This document shows, piece after piece, positions 9,950 to 21,512 of a stretch of DNA of 64,000 nucleotides; the stretch's first letter is position 1, and every line of letters begins with the position of its first letter. The stretch is taken from NCBI RefSeq assembly GCF_902806685.2, contig NC_048562.1, forward strand, positions 744,001 to 808,000, read 5' to 3'. The position numbers were made by a program, and so were the translations under genes. The notes below the pieces were generated by a model. The model did not search any database. It worked only from the letters and a program-made list of their open reading frames with translations, and was not told where the DNA came from. Source of the stretch: Maniola hyperantus (lineage: Eukaryota; Arthropoda; Insecta; Lepidoptera; Nymphalidae).

Positions 9950-12286
9950 ATGGCGGACAATGAAGGACCAGTAACAGTCAGTGATCTTCCGATGACTTTT
10001 CAAGTTAGTTAAAAAATACTTTTATTATGCTTAATTTTTCGCCGCTATGCATAATGTTCTCAAAGGTGTGTGAAGTCTGCCAATCCGCACTTGGCCAGCG
10101 TGGTAGACTATGGCCAAAGCCCTTCTCACTCTGAGAGGAGACCCGTGCTCTGTAGTGAGCTGGCGATGGGCAAAAAAGAAATTATATTCCACTAGTTGAT
10201 TTGGTAAATGTCCAGCAGTGGACGTCTATCGTCTACGTTGATGATGATGATGATGACTTAATGGTGGATCGTTTAACTAAGTTAACAGTGTAAAACGCTG
10301 TGTTCTTCTCAAGCAGGAGCTAACTGCGGAATGATGCAAATTCGATAGTTAACTAACTAACTGCACTGTGAGCTATATACACATGCGTTGATTTTCGTAA
10401 CGTTCCGCTTCGCATGCGTAACGTTACTAAACCGAAATAACTACCACTAATAACTAGAAATGTGTGATAGCCTAGTGGTTAGGACGTCCGCCTTCTAATC
10501 GGAGGTCGGTGGTTCGATCCCGTTCACGCACCTATAACTTTTCGGAGTTATGTGCGTTTTAGGTAATTAAATGTCACTTGCTTTAACGGTGAAGGAAAAC
10601 ATCGTGAGGAAACCTGCATGCCTGAGAGTTCTCCATAATATTCTCAAAGCTGTGTGAAGTCTACCAATCCGCACATGGCCAGCGTATTACTATGGTCAAA
10701 ACCCTTCTCACTCTGAGAGGAGACCCGTGCTCTGTAGTGAGCCGGTGATGGGTTGATCATGATGATGATGATGATGATGAGTAAATGTTCTGCGCAATAT
10801 ATCTAGGTAGTAAGGAAACTTAATACATTTGACATAAATAGTAAAAACTATAGTATAATCCTCAACTGACATGCTAATAAAAGCCGAGGTCAATTCTTTT
10901 GACACCAATAAAAATCTTGATTAGTATACTTAGTAGTTTATATATTGTCATTATTCGTAGGCCAGTAAATAAAGCCTTTTTTTGGTCAACCTCGCCCTAA
11001 ATTTCCGGTCCAATTTTAATTTTCTTTTAGGTTAAGGGTCACTCTGACCATAAAATCACAAAATGCTGGCAAATCCAGGTGGAGCTTCGATCGTAATCTT
11101 AAAGGAAAGTTTTTGGACGATATCTCGGAAACTATCCGCTTTAGAGCAAAAGTTATGTTGACTATTATTGTAGACAATAAAATTTTGCATCTTTTGTTTC
11201 CTGTAAACTTTTTTTTTAAACTCACCGTTTACGATTTATGGCCGATTTAATGAACCGGTTTTAAAAAAATATAAATTAGAAATTTAGAAATATTATAATA
11301 TTTTATTATTAATATATTTCATATAATATTATTCACGCGGGATTTAGCTTTTTATTACACATAAAGTACCCATATATAATACGGAGCATCGCTTATGGGG
11401 GCCATGGTGATTGCGATGACGTCACATCCGGTCGCGTCGGGCCCAATTACACACACTTCATGGTGGAATGGCCACAGACTTACATACCTACCTGCTTTTA
11501 GTCTAGCTTCGTCCGTGGCCAAAAGTATTGTACATCGACCTTTAGAAAGAGACAGTCGTCTAATTTCGGCTTCGTAGAGCGTTATCTCTGTCGCACGAAA
11601 TATTAATAGGTATCTATTAGGAGCTGTTAAAACAATTATGATTGGGTTTTTTGATAATTCTTTATAGGTATATAAATACACTAATTTTTAAGGTTCCGTA
11701 CCTCAAAAGGAAAAAGAAACACATATAGGATCGTTGTCTGTCTGTCAGTCTGTCGTATACGTCAAAAAACCTATAGTGTACTTCCTGTTGATCTAGAATC
11801 ATGAAATTTGGCTGGTAGGCAGGTCTTATAGCACAAGTAAAGGAAAAAATCCGAAAACCGTGAATTTGTGGTTACATCACATCAAAAAAGAAAAAATGTC
11901 TTGTCAGCTAATATCTAATTAGTATTTTCAACTTTCAAAGTAAAATTACCAAGTGGGGTATCAAATGAATGGGATTCACCTGTACGTTCTTTAACAGATT
12001 TTGATTTATCTTGTAAAATGTCGAAAAACTACGGCTGTAGGAACCCTCAGTGCGCGAGTCTGACTCGCACTTGGCCGGTTTTTTGTTTGGGAATCTTAAA
12101 AATAAATGAAACTGGCTACACTTGCAAATTATAAAATTACTAGACATACCTACTTACCTATTGAAAGTATAATCTGATAACAATGGTATAGAGATCTCCT
12201 TTGTAACATCTAATCCCATGTACCTATTGTTTTTTAGGGTTCCGTACCTCAAAAGGAAAAACGGAACCCTTATAGGATCACTTTGT

Positions 12287-12317
<31 letters not shown>

Positions 12318-15300
12318 CAAGAAACCTACAGGGTACTTCCCGTTGACCTAGAATCATGAAATTTGGCAGGTATGTAGATCTTATAGCTGACATTAAGGGA
12401 AAAATCTGATAACCGTGAATTTAGGGTTAGATCACACAAAAAAAATTAATTGTGGTTATGAATTAGTATTTTCAACTTTCGAAGTGAGTGACTATATCAA
12501 GTGGGGTATCATATGAAAGGTCTTCACTTGTACATTCTAAAACAGATTTTTATTTATTTTTATGCATCATAGTTTTTGAATTATCGTGCAAAATGTCGAA
12601 AAAATACGACTGTAGTACGGAACCCTCATTGCGCGAGCCTGACTCGCACTTGGCCGTTTTTTTTAATGTAATTAAGTCAGGGTCATTTGCATTTATAGGT
12701 ACCTAGTACCTAGCTAATTAAGAAATTTTAAGGTGATTTGATACAACCGGCCGCGAAAATTCAAATTTTAGTTAGTTTTTCGAAAATAGTAGACTAATCG
12801 AACATCGAAGGCTTATATGGTAATGAGTTTTGCGGGCAACACTTTAAAACATCATATTTTACAAAAGGATCTAGAAATCGAAAAATGATGTTCCCACACC
12901 CACAGTATTTTTAAAAAACCTATTCAACGATACCCCACACTATGGGGTAGACGAGAAAAAAAATTCATCCCCACTTTACATGTAGGGGAGACCCTAAAAA
13001 TAATATTTATCAAAATTTTATTTCACCACTTTGTCGGCGTGATTAATATTTATACCCATGCCAAATTACAGATTTCTAGCACTAATAGTCTCTGAGATTA
13101 ACAGAGGACGGACGGACAGACGGACAGACATGGCGAAACAATAAGGGTTCCTTGTTTACTACGGAACCCTAAAAAATTATATTAACTAAAAATTATAAAT
13201 ACTATCTGTCCCGGCTTACTCACGTGTGTAGTCGACGTTAGCCCGACTAGTTTCGAACCCATCCGGGGTCCTTTTTCAAGGGAGTCCGTCCGCGCACGCG
13301 CCGCTACGCGACAGATAGTATTTATAATGGAATTCACTCACGGTAGTTTAAACGCTAAATTAACTAAAAATGTTGAACGTTACAGGTCAAATACCTTGGA
13401 CAAAGCGATGCGAGAGGGCTATGGGGTATCAAACATACAAGAAAACCTGTCGATCTCATGGTGGCTGCTGCCAAGGCTCTACCTCCAGGTACTGTGTTCC
13501 TCCAGCCTTAATAATGGCCAAGGTTGACGTTTTAGAATGTAAAGGTAAAGCCCTTTTAAAATAAAATAAAATAAAATAAAAATCTTTTTTATTCGTATAA
13601 ATACTCATCCTCGCTTCTTTTCAATGTTTCACACACTGCATACGCATACCAATTTTCGTAGAAACTCGTTTATGCTTAGATCTGCCTCATCGTTTAATAA
13701 AATTTGTAAAAATGACAAAAATTTGGACCTATTCTGCATCACTGGAACCACTATTCGGAAAGCTCTGGCCAATGAATTCTTTAACGCTCATACTTCAGTT
13801 AAATAATTCGTTGGCCAGATCTCGTTTCTCATTTTTTTATTTTATTACTTCTCCCTGAATTTTCTTTCCCCCAGTCGAGTTTTTTTTTTGTTATTCTTAT
13901 GTGTATTCTATCTGTGAAAACTTGTCATTAGCTTTAATCTTCTTCTGTTTTTACCTATTCATTTTTACATATTAGCTGTAAGTTTTCCTGTTAAATAAAA
14001 TAAACTTTTACAAGTACTTACGAATGGTCGGATGCATCTACCACTGGTTCGGAATGCCTTTCCTGCCGAGGAGAACCAGCAAGAAACTCGGCGGTTGCTC
14101 TTTTCAAATATTTGATATAGGTACAAGATTATGCCATGTATAAAATAGTATTTGCAGTGTTGTGCGTTGCCGGAACGAGCTGCAGGTCAAATCCACGCTC
14201 TTTTATCATTTAGATAATCTTCAATTGTGTAATATGCTTTTTTCAGGAGCATATTTTTAATAGATTTTTTAAACTTGTGCAAAGGTAAGTCCAAAATAGT
14301 TTGCGAGATTTTATTATAAAAGGTTATACTTTCATATGATACCCCACTTGGTACAGCTGTTATCTTTAAAAGTTGAAATTACTAATTATTTGTTCATGAA
14401 CCCTCTTTATTTTTTTGTGTTGTAACCACAAATTCACGTTTTTAAGATTTTTAGGGTTCCGTACCTCAAAAGGAAAAATGGAACCCTTATACGATCACTT
14501 TGTTGTCTGTCTGTCTGTCGGTCTGTCAAGAAACCTACAGGGTACTTCTCGTTTGGCAAATTTGGCAGTTAGGTAGGTCTTATAGCAGCCATTCAGGGAA
14601 AAATCTGAAACTGTGAATTTGTGGTTAGGTACATCACGCAAAAAAAAAAATTAAATTGTGGTCATGACCTAATAATTAGTATTTTCAATTTTCTAAGTAA
14701 GATACGAGTAGGTAGCTATATTAAGTGGGGTACCTACCATATGAAGGAGCTTCACCTGTGCATTCTATAACAAATTTTTGTTTATTTTTATGCATCATAG
14801 TTTTAATCGAGCCTCAATAGCTCAACCGGTAAAGGAGTGGACTGAAAACCGAAAGGTCGACGGTTCAAATCCCGCCCGTTGCACTATTGTCGTACCTACT
14901 CCTAGCACAAGCCTGACGCTTAGTTGGAGAGGAGAGGGGACTATTTGTCATTTAACATGGCTAATATTCTTTTATTAAAAATCGTGCAAAATGTCGAAAA
15001 AATACGACTGTAGCACAGACCCTCGGTGCGCGAGCCTGACTCGCACTTGGCCGGTTTTTTTTTCCTTTTGAAGTACGGAACCCTAAAAATATTTCTATTT
15101 CAATACTTTCAGGCCAAATCCTGCCCATAGTGAAACTAACGATCACAGTGGATGGAGTTCACCTGGAAACCCTCCACAATGGCCCCAACAAGGATGAGTT
15201 CGAACACATGGCCGTTTTCTTCAACATACAGTCCATATCATACGGAGTGCAGGACCTCGTGTATACCAGGTATTTTTTTTTTTTTGGGAACCGTACCTCA

Positions 15301-18300
15301 AAAGGAAAAACGGAACCCTTATAGGATCACTTTGTTGTCTGTCTGTCTGTCGGTCTGTCAAGAAACCTACAGGGTACTTCCCGTTGACCTAGAATCATGA
15401 AATTTGGCAGGTAGGTAGATCTTATAGCTGACATTTGGGGAAAAATCTGAAAACCGTGAATTTGTGGTTACATCACACAAAAAAGTTTAAATTGTGGTCA
15501 TGGACTAATAATACCTAATTAGTATTTTTAATTTTCGAAGTCAGATAACTAAGTATATCAAGTGGGTTATCATAATATGAAAGGTCTTCACCTGTGCATT
15601 CTAAAACAGATTTTTATTTATTTTTATGCATCATAGTTTTTGAACTATCGTGCAAAATGTCGAAAAAATACGAGTGTGGTACGGAACTCTGACTCGCACT
15701 TGGCCGGTTTTTTTTAAAGAATATTATCCATGGTAAATGACTAATATTCCCCTTTCCTCTCCAACTAAGCGTCAAGCTTGTGCTAAGAGTAGGTACGACA
15801 ATAGTGCAACGGGCGGGGTTTGAACCGTCGACCTTTCGGTTTTCAGTCCACTCCTTTACCCATTGAGCTATTGAGGCTCGATTATCATTTTACTCCATGT
15901 TCCGTACTTTCGATGTTTGTATAATTGGGTATATTCATACTTTTGAATTTGATAAATATTATTACTTTATTATAAACTAGGATAAAATAATGACGTACCT
16001 ACACTGAAAAAAATATTAAAAAAAGATTTACAAAGTTACAGGCATTTTAATTTTGGAGTGGAAGGGTCTTCTATCCCTTTCTCGCAAAACGAAAATTTGT
16101 ATGAAACCGCACGAAGCTACTATGGAATAGGCTACTTGACAATTTTTTTAAGTTGGTCTTAAATGGTTAATATTTGTCCTATTATATCAAAAAAATTAAC
16201 ACTATATTTTTTTGCGCCCTAAAAACCGTAAAACTTTAATTTAAAAAAATATTTTTCTTAGACAGGTGAAAACACTGTCGGCCATGTTTGGCCGATAGAT
16301 TATCTGTGCTCTGACGTCATGCATTTGTAAACAACAGTATAACCCTGTGGTTATACTGTTGTAAATATTTTTTTAAATTAAAGTTTTACGGTTTTTAGGG
16401 CGCAAAAAAATATAGTGTTAATTTTTTTGATATAATAGGACAAATATTAACCATTTAAGACCAACTTAAAAAAATTGTCAAGTAGCCTATTAGTAGGTGT
16501 GACGTCAAACTGCTGTATATCGCTAACTCTGTCTAATCAGAAATATTTAAATGCTTATAACTTTTTTGTTATTTGATCGATTTAATTAGTTTTTTCAGTG
16601 TACGTCATTATTTTTATTCTAACCTAAATATATAAAAGGAAAAGGTGACTGACTGACTGACTGACTGACTGACTGACTGACTGACTGATCTATCAACGCA
16701 CAGCTCAAACTACTGGACGGTTCGGGCTGAAATTTGGCATGCAGATAGCTATTATGACGTAGGCGTCCGCTAAGAAAGGATTTTGGAAAATTCAACCCCT
16801 AAGGGGGTGAAATAGGGGTTTGAAATTTGTGTAGTCCACGCGGATGAAGTCGCGAGCATAAGCTAGTTTATAATAAAGTAATAAAAAAATGGAGTCAAAT
16901 ACCCAATTATAGCACAAAAAAGTTCCCTTTTCCAAATTTTTAGTATATTCTTGTATGATGGTGTGGAACCCTTCGTGTGTGAATGCGACTCGAACTTGAC
17001 CGATTTTTTGTACTTCTATTTCTAGGGTGTTCTGCATGATCATCGTGAAGGACAATGCTGACGTGAAAGGGTTGAACCCATTCGAGTGCCACGCTTTCGT
17101 CTGTGAATCTAGGTAATGAGATAGTTCATACTAAATACTAGGTATAGTCCGGGACAGGTCGAGATGGCAATCGAGGTACGGTGGGACGCCCCGCACACCC
17201 GCACGACACCCGCGCTCGCCCGCACCAGCAACCCAATTACGGTAAACTGATAGCTACAATGTCACGATCGCAATCATCTCTGATTGGTTGATGCTCGCTC
17301 ACTATTGCTTTATTGGCTACAATGTATTGTTGCAACAAGAGTGGCACACATTCAGCCAATCCGTTTCATTAGAAAGGCAATAATGCGAAACTAGTTTAAG
17401 ACCCAAAAAAAATGCAGCAATATTTTTTCCGTAGTACACACAAGTAACAGTCAGTCAGTAGGGACTGCCGACAAAGATGAAAACTATCTATCTAATCTAT
17501 CTATTAGCACTAGCACTATTAACATTATCATGTTGGTGACGTAACCTAGAAGTTTGTAACTTCGCTAAAAACAAAACACTTTTACCTTGCTAAAGCTTCC
17601 CCTTTGGCCCTTTGTAAATAGGGCATGAACTAGGACACTATGTCTCATTTCGGGGTGAACCGATGACCTACATAGATTAGTTTATTGCTCCCCATAGATT
17701 AGGATCCATGGGAATCGATTGCGGTATTTCAGGTATTTGGGTTATCGCATAAAAATAACATTATCAAAATAATATACCTATACTACTATCTCACATCTAG
17801 GCGATAAATGTAGAAGTTTATCTACGACTAGCTTATTCCCGCGACTGCGTCCGCGTGGACAAATTTCAAACCCCTATTTCACCTCCTTAGGGGTTGAATT
17901 TACAAAAATCCTTTCTTAGCGGATGCCTAAGTCATAATAGATATCTGCATGCCAAATTTCAGACAAATCCGTCCAATAGTTTGAGCTGTGCGTTGATAGA
18001 TTAGTCCGTCTGTCAGTCAGTCACCTTTTCCTTTTATAATATATTTAGAAGACTAGTTTATGCTTGTGACTTCGACCGCGAGATATCACTTATAGCCTTC
18101 AAATCAAATCAAACCACATCAAATCAAATCATTTATTCAAATAAGGTATCAATAGTACACTTTTTAATCATTACCCATATTAAAAATGCGATAGTGTGTT
18201 TGTTTGTAGGTTTGTCCTTCAATCACGTCTCAACGGAGCAACGGATCGACATGATTTTTTGCATGGGTATAGTTTAAGACCTGGAGAGTGACATAGGCTA

Positions 18301-19771
18301 CTTTTTATCCCGGAAAATCAAATAGTTCCCACGGGATTTTTAAAACCTAAATTGTGATAATTTGTAAAACTAAAGCCTTAAAAGTTAAAACTAAAGCTAC
18401 CAAGGTTCTAAACGCGACCTGTACTTTTTTACTATGAACCCCTAAAAACATACTTAATTCAGTATTAAGCTGTGGTACCTAGCCTAGTGGTTAGGACGTC
18501 CGCCTTCCAATCGGAGGTCGGGGGTTCGATCCCGGGCACGCACCTCTAACTTCACATTCAGTATTTCTTCGATTACAGAAATGCAGCGAGGCGCCTCACG
18601 TATTCTTTGGCTGCCGCCTTCCAGGATTACTCGAGAAGAGTTAAGGAAATGCAGGCAAATCCAGGTAAATTTACTAATAGACGTATACTGCTGGACATAG
18701 GTCTCATGTAGGGACTTCCACACGCCATGGACTTGCGCCGCCGCCATCCAGCGGCTCCTACAGACTCGTTTGATATCATTTGTCCACCTAGTGGAGGTTT
18801 GGTTTCTTCTGCGAGGTCGTCATTCCAGCACCTTGGGACCCCAACGTCTATCGGTTGTACGAACTATGTGCCCTGCCCATTGCCACTTCAGCTTCGCAAC
18901 CCGTTGAGATAATATCTCGGTTACTCTAGTTCTCCTACGGATCTCCTCATTTCTGATTTGATCACTTAGAGAAACTTCGCACATAGCTCTCTCCATCGCC
19001 CGCTGAGTGACTCTGAGCTGTCTTATGAGGCCCATAGTTAGCGACTATGTCTCGGATCCATATGTCATCACTGGCAACACGCACTGTTCGAAGACTGTGG
19101 TCTTCAAGCACTGAGGAATTTTGGACAAGAAGACATCTCGAAGCTTCCCGAACGCTGCCCAACGGAGTTGGATTCGGCGGTTGACCTCTTTCTCAAAATT
19201 GGACCTACCGAACTGGATTATTCTTCTTAGTTCTTTCACACGACTTATCCGTCTTTTGCATGTTGTAACTGCTTATAATTTGAATTATATAATAACTTAG
19301 CACCTAGAATTTCAATAGTGATTTTTTTTGTTGTGGGTTCTGTTGGTAGTTCAATAAAAATAAAAATAAAATAAAAAATTGTGTATCCTAAGTATACATA
19401 GGTCTTGTCTACAATTTCGGGTGCAGACAATATCCATATCTATACTATAAATATTAAAAATGCGAAAGTGTGCCTGTCTGTCTGCTAACCTTTCATGGCT
19501 CATCCGTTTAACCAATTTTGACGAAATTTGGTACAGAAATAGCTTGCATACCGGAAAAGGACATAGGCGACTTTTTATCTCGGAAAATCAAAGCGTTCTC
19601 CCGGGATTTTGAAAACCCTAAATGCACGCGTACGAAGTCGCAGGCATCCTCTAGTAATCTATATTTTCCTTTTCAGAACTGGACGAAAGGCCGCCTAGTC
19701 TAAAGAAAAGATTCGCGATCGACCTAAGAACACCAGAAGAAATCGAGGCAGAGCTAGAAACTGAAGCATAA
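9950..19771 (+). CDS. single-domain PTB/PID adaptor protein (six coding exons)
   Basis: Coding exons: 9950-10003, 13386-13488, 15113-15269, 17026-17112, 18579-18664 and 19677-19771. They join in phase to 582 nt, 193 aa plus TAA, all with GT-AG borders. The start is the ATG of MADNEGPVTVSDLPMTFQ in an 'aaaatgg' context. Residues 16 to about 160 form a phosphotyrosine-binding (PTB/PID) fold: the first strand VKYLG (19-23), KLTITVDGVHLETL, the FNIQSISYGVQD block, FCMIIVKD, and the family hallmark FECHAFVCES, followed by the C-terminal helix LTYSLAAAFQDYSRRVKEM. The tail is short and acidic (TPEEIEAELETEA). Such domains bind NPxY-type tails of membrane receptors and link them to endocytosis or signalling in the cytoplasm. 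I see no second domain, so it is probably a minimal adaptor. LDLRAP1, PID1 and FAM43 are the nearest kinds of protein I can think of; I cannot choose an ortholog. Introns are stuffed with repeats. Confidence 0.88.
10045..10255 (+). mobile_element. SINE family 1 3' part joined to an RTE-like tail
   Basis: 10050-10170 is the 3' half of SINE family 1 (ctcaaaggtgtgtgaagtct through gagctggcgatggg). 10205-10255 is an RTE-like 3' end (ccagcagtggacgtctatcg) with a GATGATGATG tail. Confidence 0.6.
10462..10782 (+). mobile_element. SINE family 1, full length
   Basis: Complete copy: tRNA-like head with A and B boxes (10463-10540), conserved body, and an ATGATG tail at 10756-10780. Histidine-rich open frames on the other strand are by-products of the tail. 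Confidence 0.75.
10800..11690. other. unassigned intron DNA
   Basis: No gene or clear repeat boundary is seen. 10985-11260 (gatatctcggaaactatccg) reads like an old dispersed repeat. 11355-11681 has open frames on both strands without coding signals. Confidence 0.35.
11690..12085 (-). mobile_element. Lepidopteran repeat C
   Basis: Minus-strand copy from aaggttccgtacctcaaaag to gactcgcacttggccggttt. Diverged and slightly shortened. Confidence 0.6.
12234..12665 (-). mobile_element. Lepidopteran repeat C
   Basis: Minus-strand, near full length, with a CAGA/CTGT microsatellite at 12288-12320. It lies head to tail with the copy at 11690-12085. Confidence 0.65.
12735..13175. repeat. dispersed repeat with GGACAGAC run
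   Basis: Begins near gatacaaccggccgcg and ends acggaaccctaaaaa, with a short CGGACAGACGGACAGAC microsatellite. It resembles family C at its end but differs in the body, so it may be a related Helitron-like family. Confidence 0.4.
13192..13328. mobile_element. MITE with 19-bp perfect inverted ends
   Basis: ATTATAAATACTATCTGTC at 13192-13210 is perfectly repeated in reverse complement at 13310-13328. The 99-bp core is GC-rich. It sits 57 bp upstream of PTB exon 2. Confidence 0.65.
13560..14110. repeat. AT-rich intron DNA with a LINE-derived 3' piece
   Basis: Starts with a TAAAA simple repeat (13558-13582). 14030-14110 (accactggttcggaatgcct then ccagcaagaaactcggcgg) belongs to a dispersed family also seen at 45775-45835 and 55368-55430, probably a non-LTR element 3' end. 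Confidence 0.45.
14325..15090 (-). mobile_element. Repeat C copies with a SINE family 2 insertion
   Basis: 14325-14450 is a plus-strand C fragment. 14452-15088 is a minus-strand C copy split by SINE family 2 at 14808-14976. It ends 22 bp before PTB exon 3, so its T-rich end sits next to the acceptor. Confidence 0.6.
14808..14976 (+). mobile_element. SINE family 2
   Basis: The head gagcctcaatagctcaaccg and B box GGTTCAAATCC are well preserved. The body runs to 'catggctaatattctttt'. Plus strand, inside repeat C. Confidence 0.7.
15283..15712 (-). mobile_element. Lepidopteran repeat C
   Basis: Minus-strand copy starting 13 bp after the exon 3 donor of the PTB gene. It includes a CTGT microsatellite at 15336-15350. 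Confidence 0.65.
15713..15885 (-). mobile_element. SINE family 2
   Basis: Minus-strand copy directly following repeat C. The head is at the right end (ctcaatgggtaaaggagtgg in complement) with the complementary B box GGGTTTGAACC. Confidence 0.7.
16126..16491. mobile_element. fold-back element with about 128-bp arms
   Basis: 16126-16254 is repeated almost exactly in reverse complement at 16363-16491. The spacer carries its own 14-bp perfect hairpin (acaacagtataacc at 16331, loop ctgt, ggttatactgttgt at 16349). No ORF. It lies in intron 3 of the PTB gene. Confidence 0.7.
16620..16868 (+). mobile_element. Helitron-like element B
   Basis: Full plus-strand copy from tctaacctaaatatataaaa to gagcataagctagt with a pure GACT run at 16647-16687. 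It ends 158 bp before exon 4. Confidence 0.65.
17245..17400. mobile_element. MITE-like repeat, inverted copy of 5843-6000
   Basis: Shares words such as acaatgtcacgatcgcaatc and tctctgattggtt with the reverse complement of the insert in the SINE at 5815-6185. Confidence 0.5.
17400..17820. other. unassigned intron DNA
   Basis: Nothing recognisable is seen in this piece of PTB intron 4. Confidence 0.35.
17825..18055 (-). mobile_element. Helitron-like element B
   Basis: Minus-strand copy from gactagcttattcccgcgac to ttataatatatttaga, with a shortened CAGT run. Confidence 0.6.
18095..18430. mobile_element. LINE-like 3' repeat split by Helitron-like element A
   Basis: 18095-18180 (caaatcatttattcaaataa) and 18345-18430 (taaagctaccaaggttctaa) belong together, as at 53595-53770. 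The A-type piece at 18185-18345 lies between them. Confidence 0.5.
18474..18550 (+). mobile_element. SINE family 1 head next to exon 5
   Basis: Only the tRNA-like head remains (ctagtggttaggacgtccgc, B box GGTTCGATCCC). It stops 28 bp before PTB exon 5, so it adjoins the branch-point region. Confidence 0.65.
18672..19250 (-). mobile_element. RTE-like LINE 3' fragment
   Basis: The minus strand encodes broken pieces of the C-terminal part of a non-LTR reverse transcriptase: RAMERAMCEVSLSDQIRNEE, KLKWQWAGHIVRTTDRRWGP, and FGKLRDVFLSKIPQ upstream. Frameshifts separate them. The fragment begins 8 bp after exon 5 of the PTB gene. Confidence 0.7.
19439..19654 (+). mobile_element. Helitron-like element A, full length
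   Basis: Opens TCTATACTATAAATATTAAA, has a CTGT run at 19469-19482, and closes catcctctagt. The 3' CTAG lies 22 bp before PTB exon 6, so the polypyrimidine tract directly follows the element. Confidence 0.65.
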
Positions 19772-19954
19772 AGACAATAACTTAATAGATAGAACTAGAA
19801 GACATAAAAAATAATGCCAATGAAAAGACCACAGATTTTCAATACAAAAACTGTCATAACGCAAAAATTTTATATTAATTTGTATACTTAGTAGAATACT
19901 TGTTTTCAAGCTACCCGTGTAAAACTGGGGCGGGTAGCTAGTGTTATATCCAAT

Positions 19955-20465
19955 ACTAGCTTATGACCGTGACTTCGTCCGCGTGGACTACACAAATTGA
20001 AATCTCCTATTGTATCATCCCCTTAGGGAATAAATTCTCAAAAATCCTTTCTTAGCGGGTGTCTACAACATAATAGCTATCTGTACCCGTAGTACAAGAT
20101 TTTACGTCTCACCAAACGAAACCAAATTCGAGAGTCGAAATACTTCCGCGTTACAGTAAAATGGACCTAAACAGCCTTGAATTGAAGTCAAATATTCAAT
20201 GCCACTGATTTTAATTTCGCAATGTTTCCGCTTGGAGCGCTGGCTGTAGAAGTGTAGACAAACTTGAGCTTTAAAACAAGGCATTTAAGATCCAGTTTAC
20301 TGTAACGTGGAAGTATTTCGACTCTCGAATTTGGTTTGGTTTGGTGAGACGTAAAATCTTGTACTACGGGTACAGCATGCCAAATTTCAATCCGATGCGT
20401 CCAGTAGTTTGAACTGTGCGATAGATCAGTCAGTCAGTCACCTTTTCCTTTTATGTATATAGATT
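19955..20465 (-). mobile_element. Helitron-like element B carrying a fold-back MITE
   Basis: A minus-strand B copy (ctagcttatgaccgtgactt to ttttatgtatatagat) is interrupted between 'gctat' and 'catgccaaatttca' by the inverted-repeat element at 20081-20375. Confidence 0.65.
20081..20375. mobile_element. fold-back MITE with about 80-bp arms
   Basis: The arms start CTGTACCCGTAGTACAAGAT and stay paired through 'cgttacagtaaa' with only a few mismatches. The core is about 130 bp with no ORF. The Helitron sequence resumes on the other side, so this element is the younger one. No clear target-site duplication is seen. Confidence 0.7.
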
Positions 20466-21510
20466 TACCTGGGTTAATTTGTTGTCAATTAATTACGTAA
20501 GTTACTTACGTAAGTTAAACTTACAGGTGTAATCGCGGTCTAATAAAATGGTGCAAAGTTCAAGTCCAAAGACCAACCGTTCCATGTAAAAAAAATAGTA
20601 GGTACTTACTTACCTATTTTTAATAATCATACAAAATAAGTAGATATAAGTTTATTTATAATATAGTTATATATATAGTATATATATATATATATATAGT
20701 TTATAATATACAAATATGTAATACTATTTAATTTATTTGTATTATGCATTATTTTATGTTATAATTTAGTTAGGAAAAATAATCGTCGTGGTTTCGTTCG
20801 CCATGGATTATCAAAAATCCATGGAACCTCTTTAGTTTTCCGAGATAAAAAATAACTTAAGTCACTTTGCAGATCTTCAATTAGGTACCTACTTGAGTAC
20901 CTATTTGAAAATCATGTTGATTTGCGGTGTAGGATAAACTAACAAACAGACCAGAACCAGTGTTTTTGTGATTTAATTAAGTATTTAGAAACCATACATA
21001 TTATAGTAATTTTACGTCAGTTATGTATTTCAAAATAGTACCTAACACTTAGTTTAGTTTTAATTTAAGTAGCTATTAGATATAATTATGAGGCTATGTT
21101 AAAATACCTGTCTATAATTGAATAATAATATGTCCGATAGTACTTTATTTTTATTTATTAATTTATTCCTCTTTTAATTATTCCTCTTATTATTATTTTT
21201 CAATTAGGTACCTAATGCAATAAATAACATTGAGGTATTTTAACAAAACCTTATATTTTTTTACAATTTTGTGATTTTAGTATTAATTGTTTTATTTATT
21301 TATAAAAATATTGTTTTATTTAATCAAGTACTTTATATTAGTTTTTGTTTGTTTTCAATAGGTTAAAATAAAACCGTTATACTGAGATTTTTGGTGTCAT
21401 TTAATCTGCAATTTGTACGAAAAATCCTTTTTTTATTTTACACAAAGGGCACTTATAAAAATTTACGCATTTCTTAAGATAGCTTATATAAGTCAAATAT
21501 AAACGATGAA
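20465..21510. other. very AT-rich DNA
   Basis: Includes a TA-rich run (20670-20700) and a decayed A-type Helitron fragment (20785-20960). Otherwise nothing is recognised; it may be part of the PTB 3' UTR. Confidence 0.35.
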
Positions 21511-21512
21511 AT

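Larger units (their letters stand above)
19772..21395 (+). terminator. PTB gene 3' UTR and likely poly(A) signals
   Basis: AT-rich DNA after the TAA. Candidate AATAAA signals lie near 21221 and 21366, the second followed by a GT-rich patch (gatttttggtgtc). The repeat at 19955-20465 lies in this region. The true 3' end is unknown. Confidence 0.3.

Noticed and set aside
10708..10908. Histidine-rich protein
   Set aside because: The His run is the complement of the ATG-repeat tail of a SINE.
11355..11681. 108-aa ORF on the minus strand
   Set aside because: No start context, splice signals or recognisable motif; an overlapping ORF exists on the other strand.
18820..19239. Host gene encoding the RAMERAMCEVSL-type protein
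   Set aside because: Same sequence recurs at 6640-6859, 48854-49113 and 58795-59133 with a common ATG-repeat tail; it is the broken C-terminal end of an RTE-like LINE.
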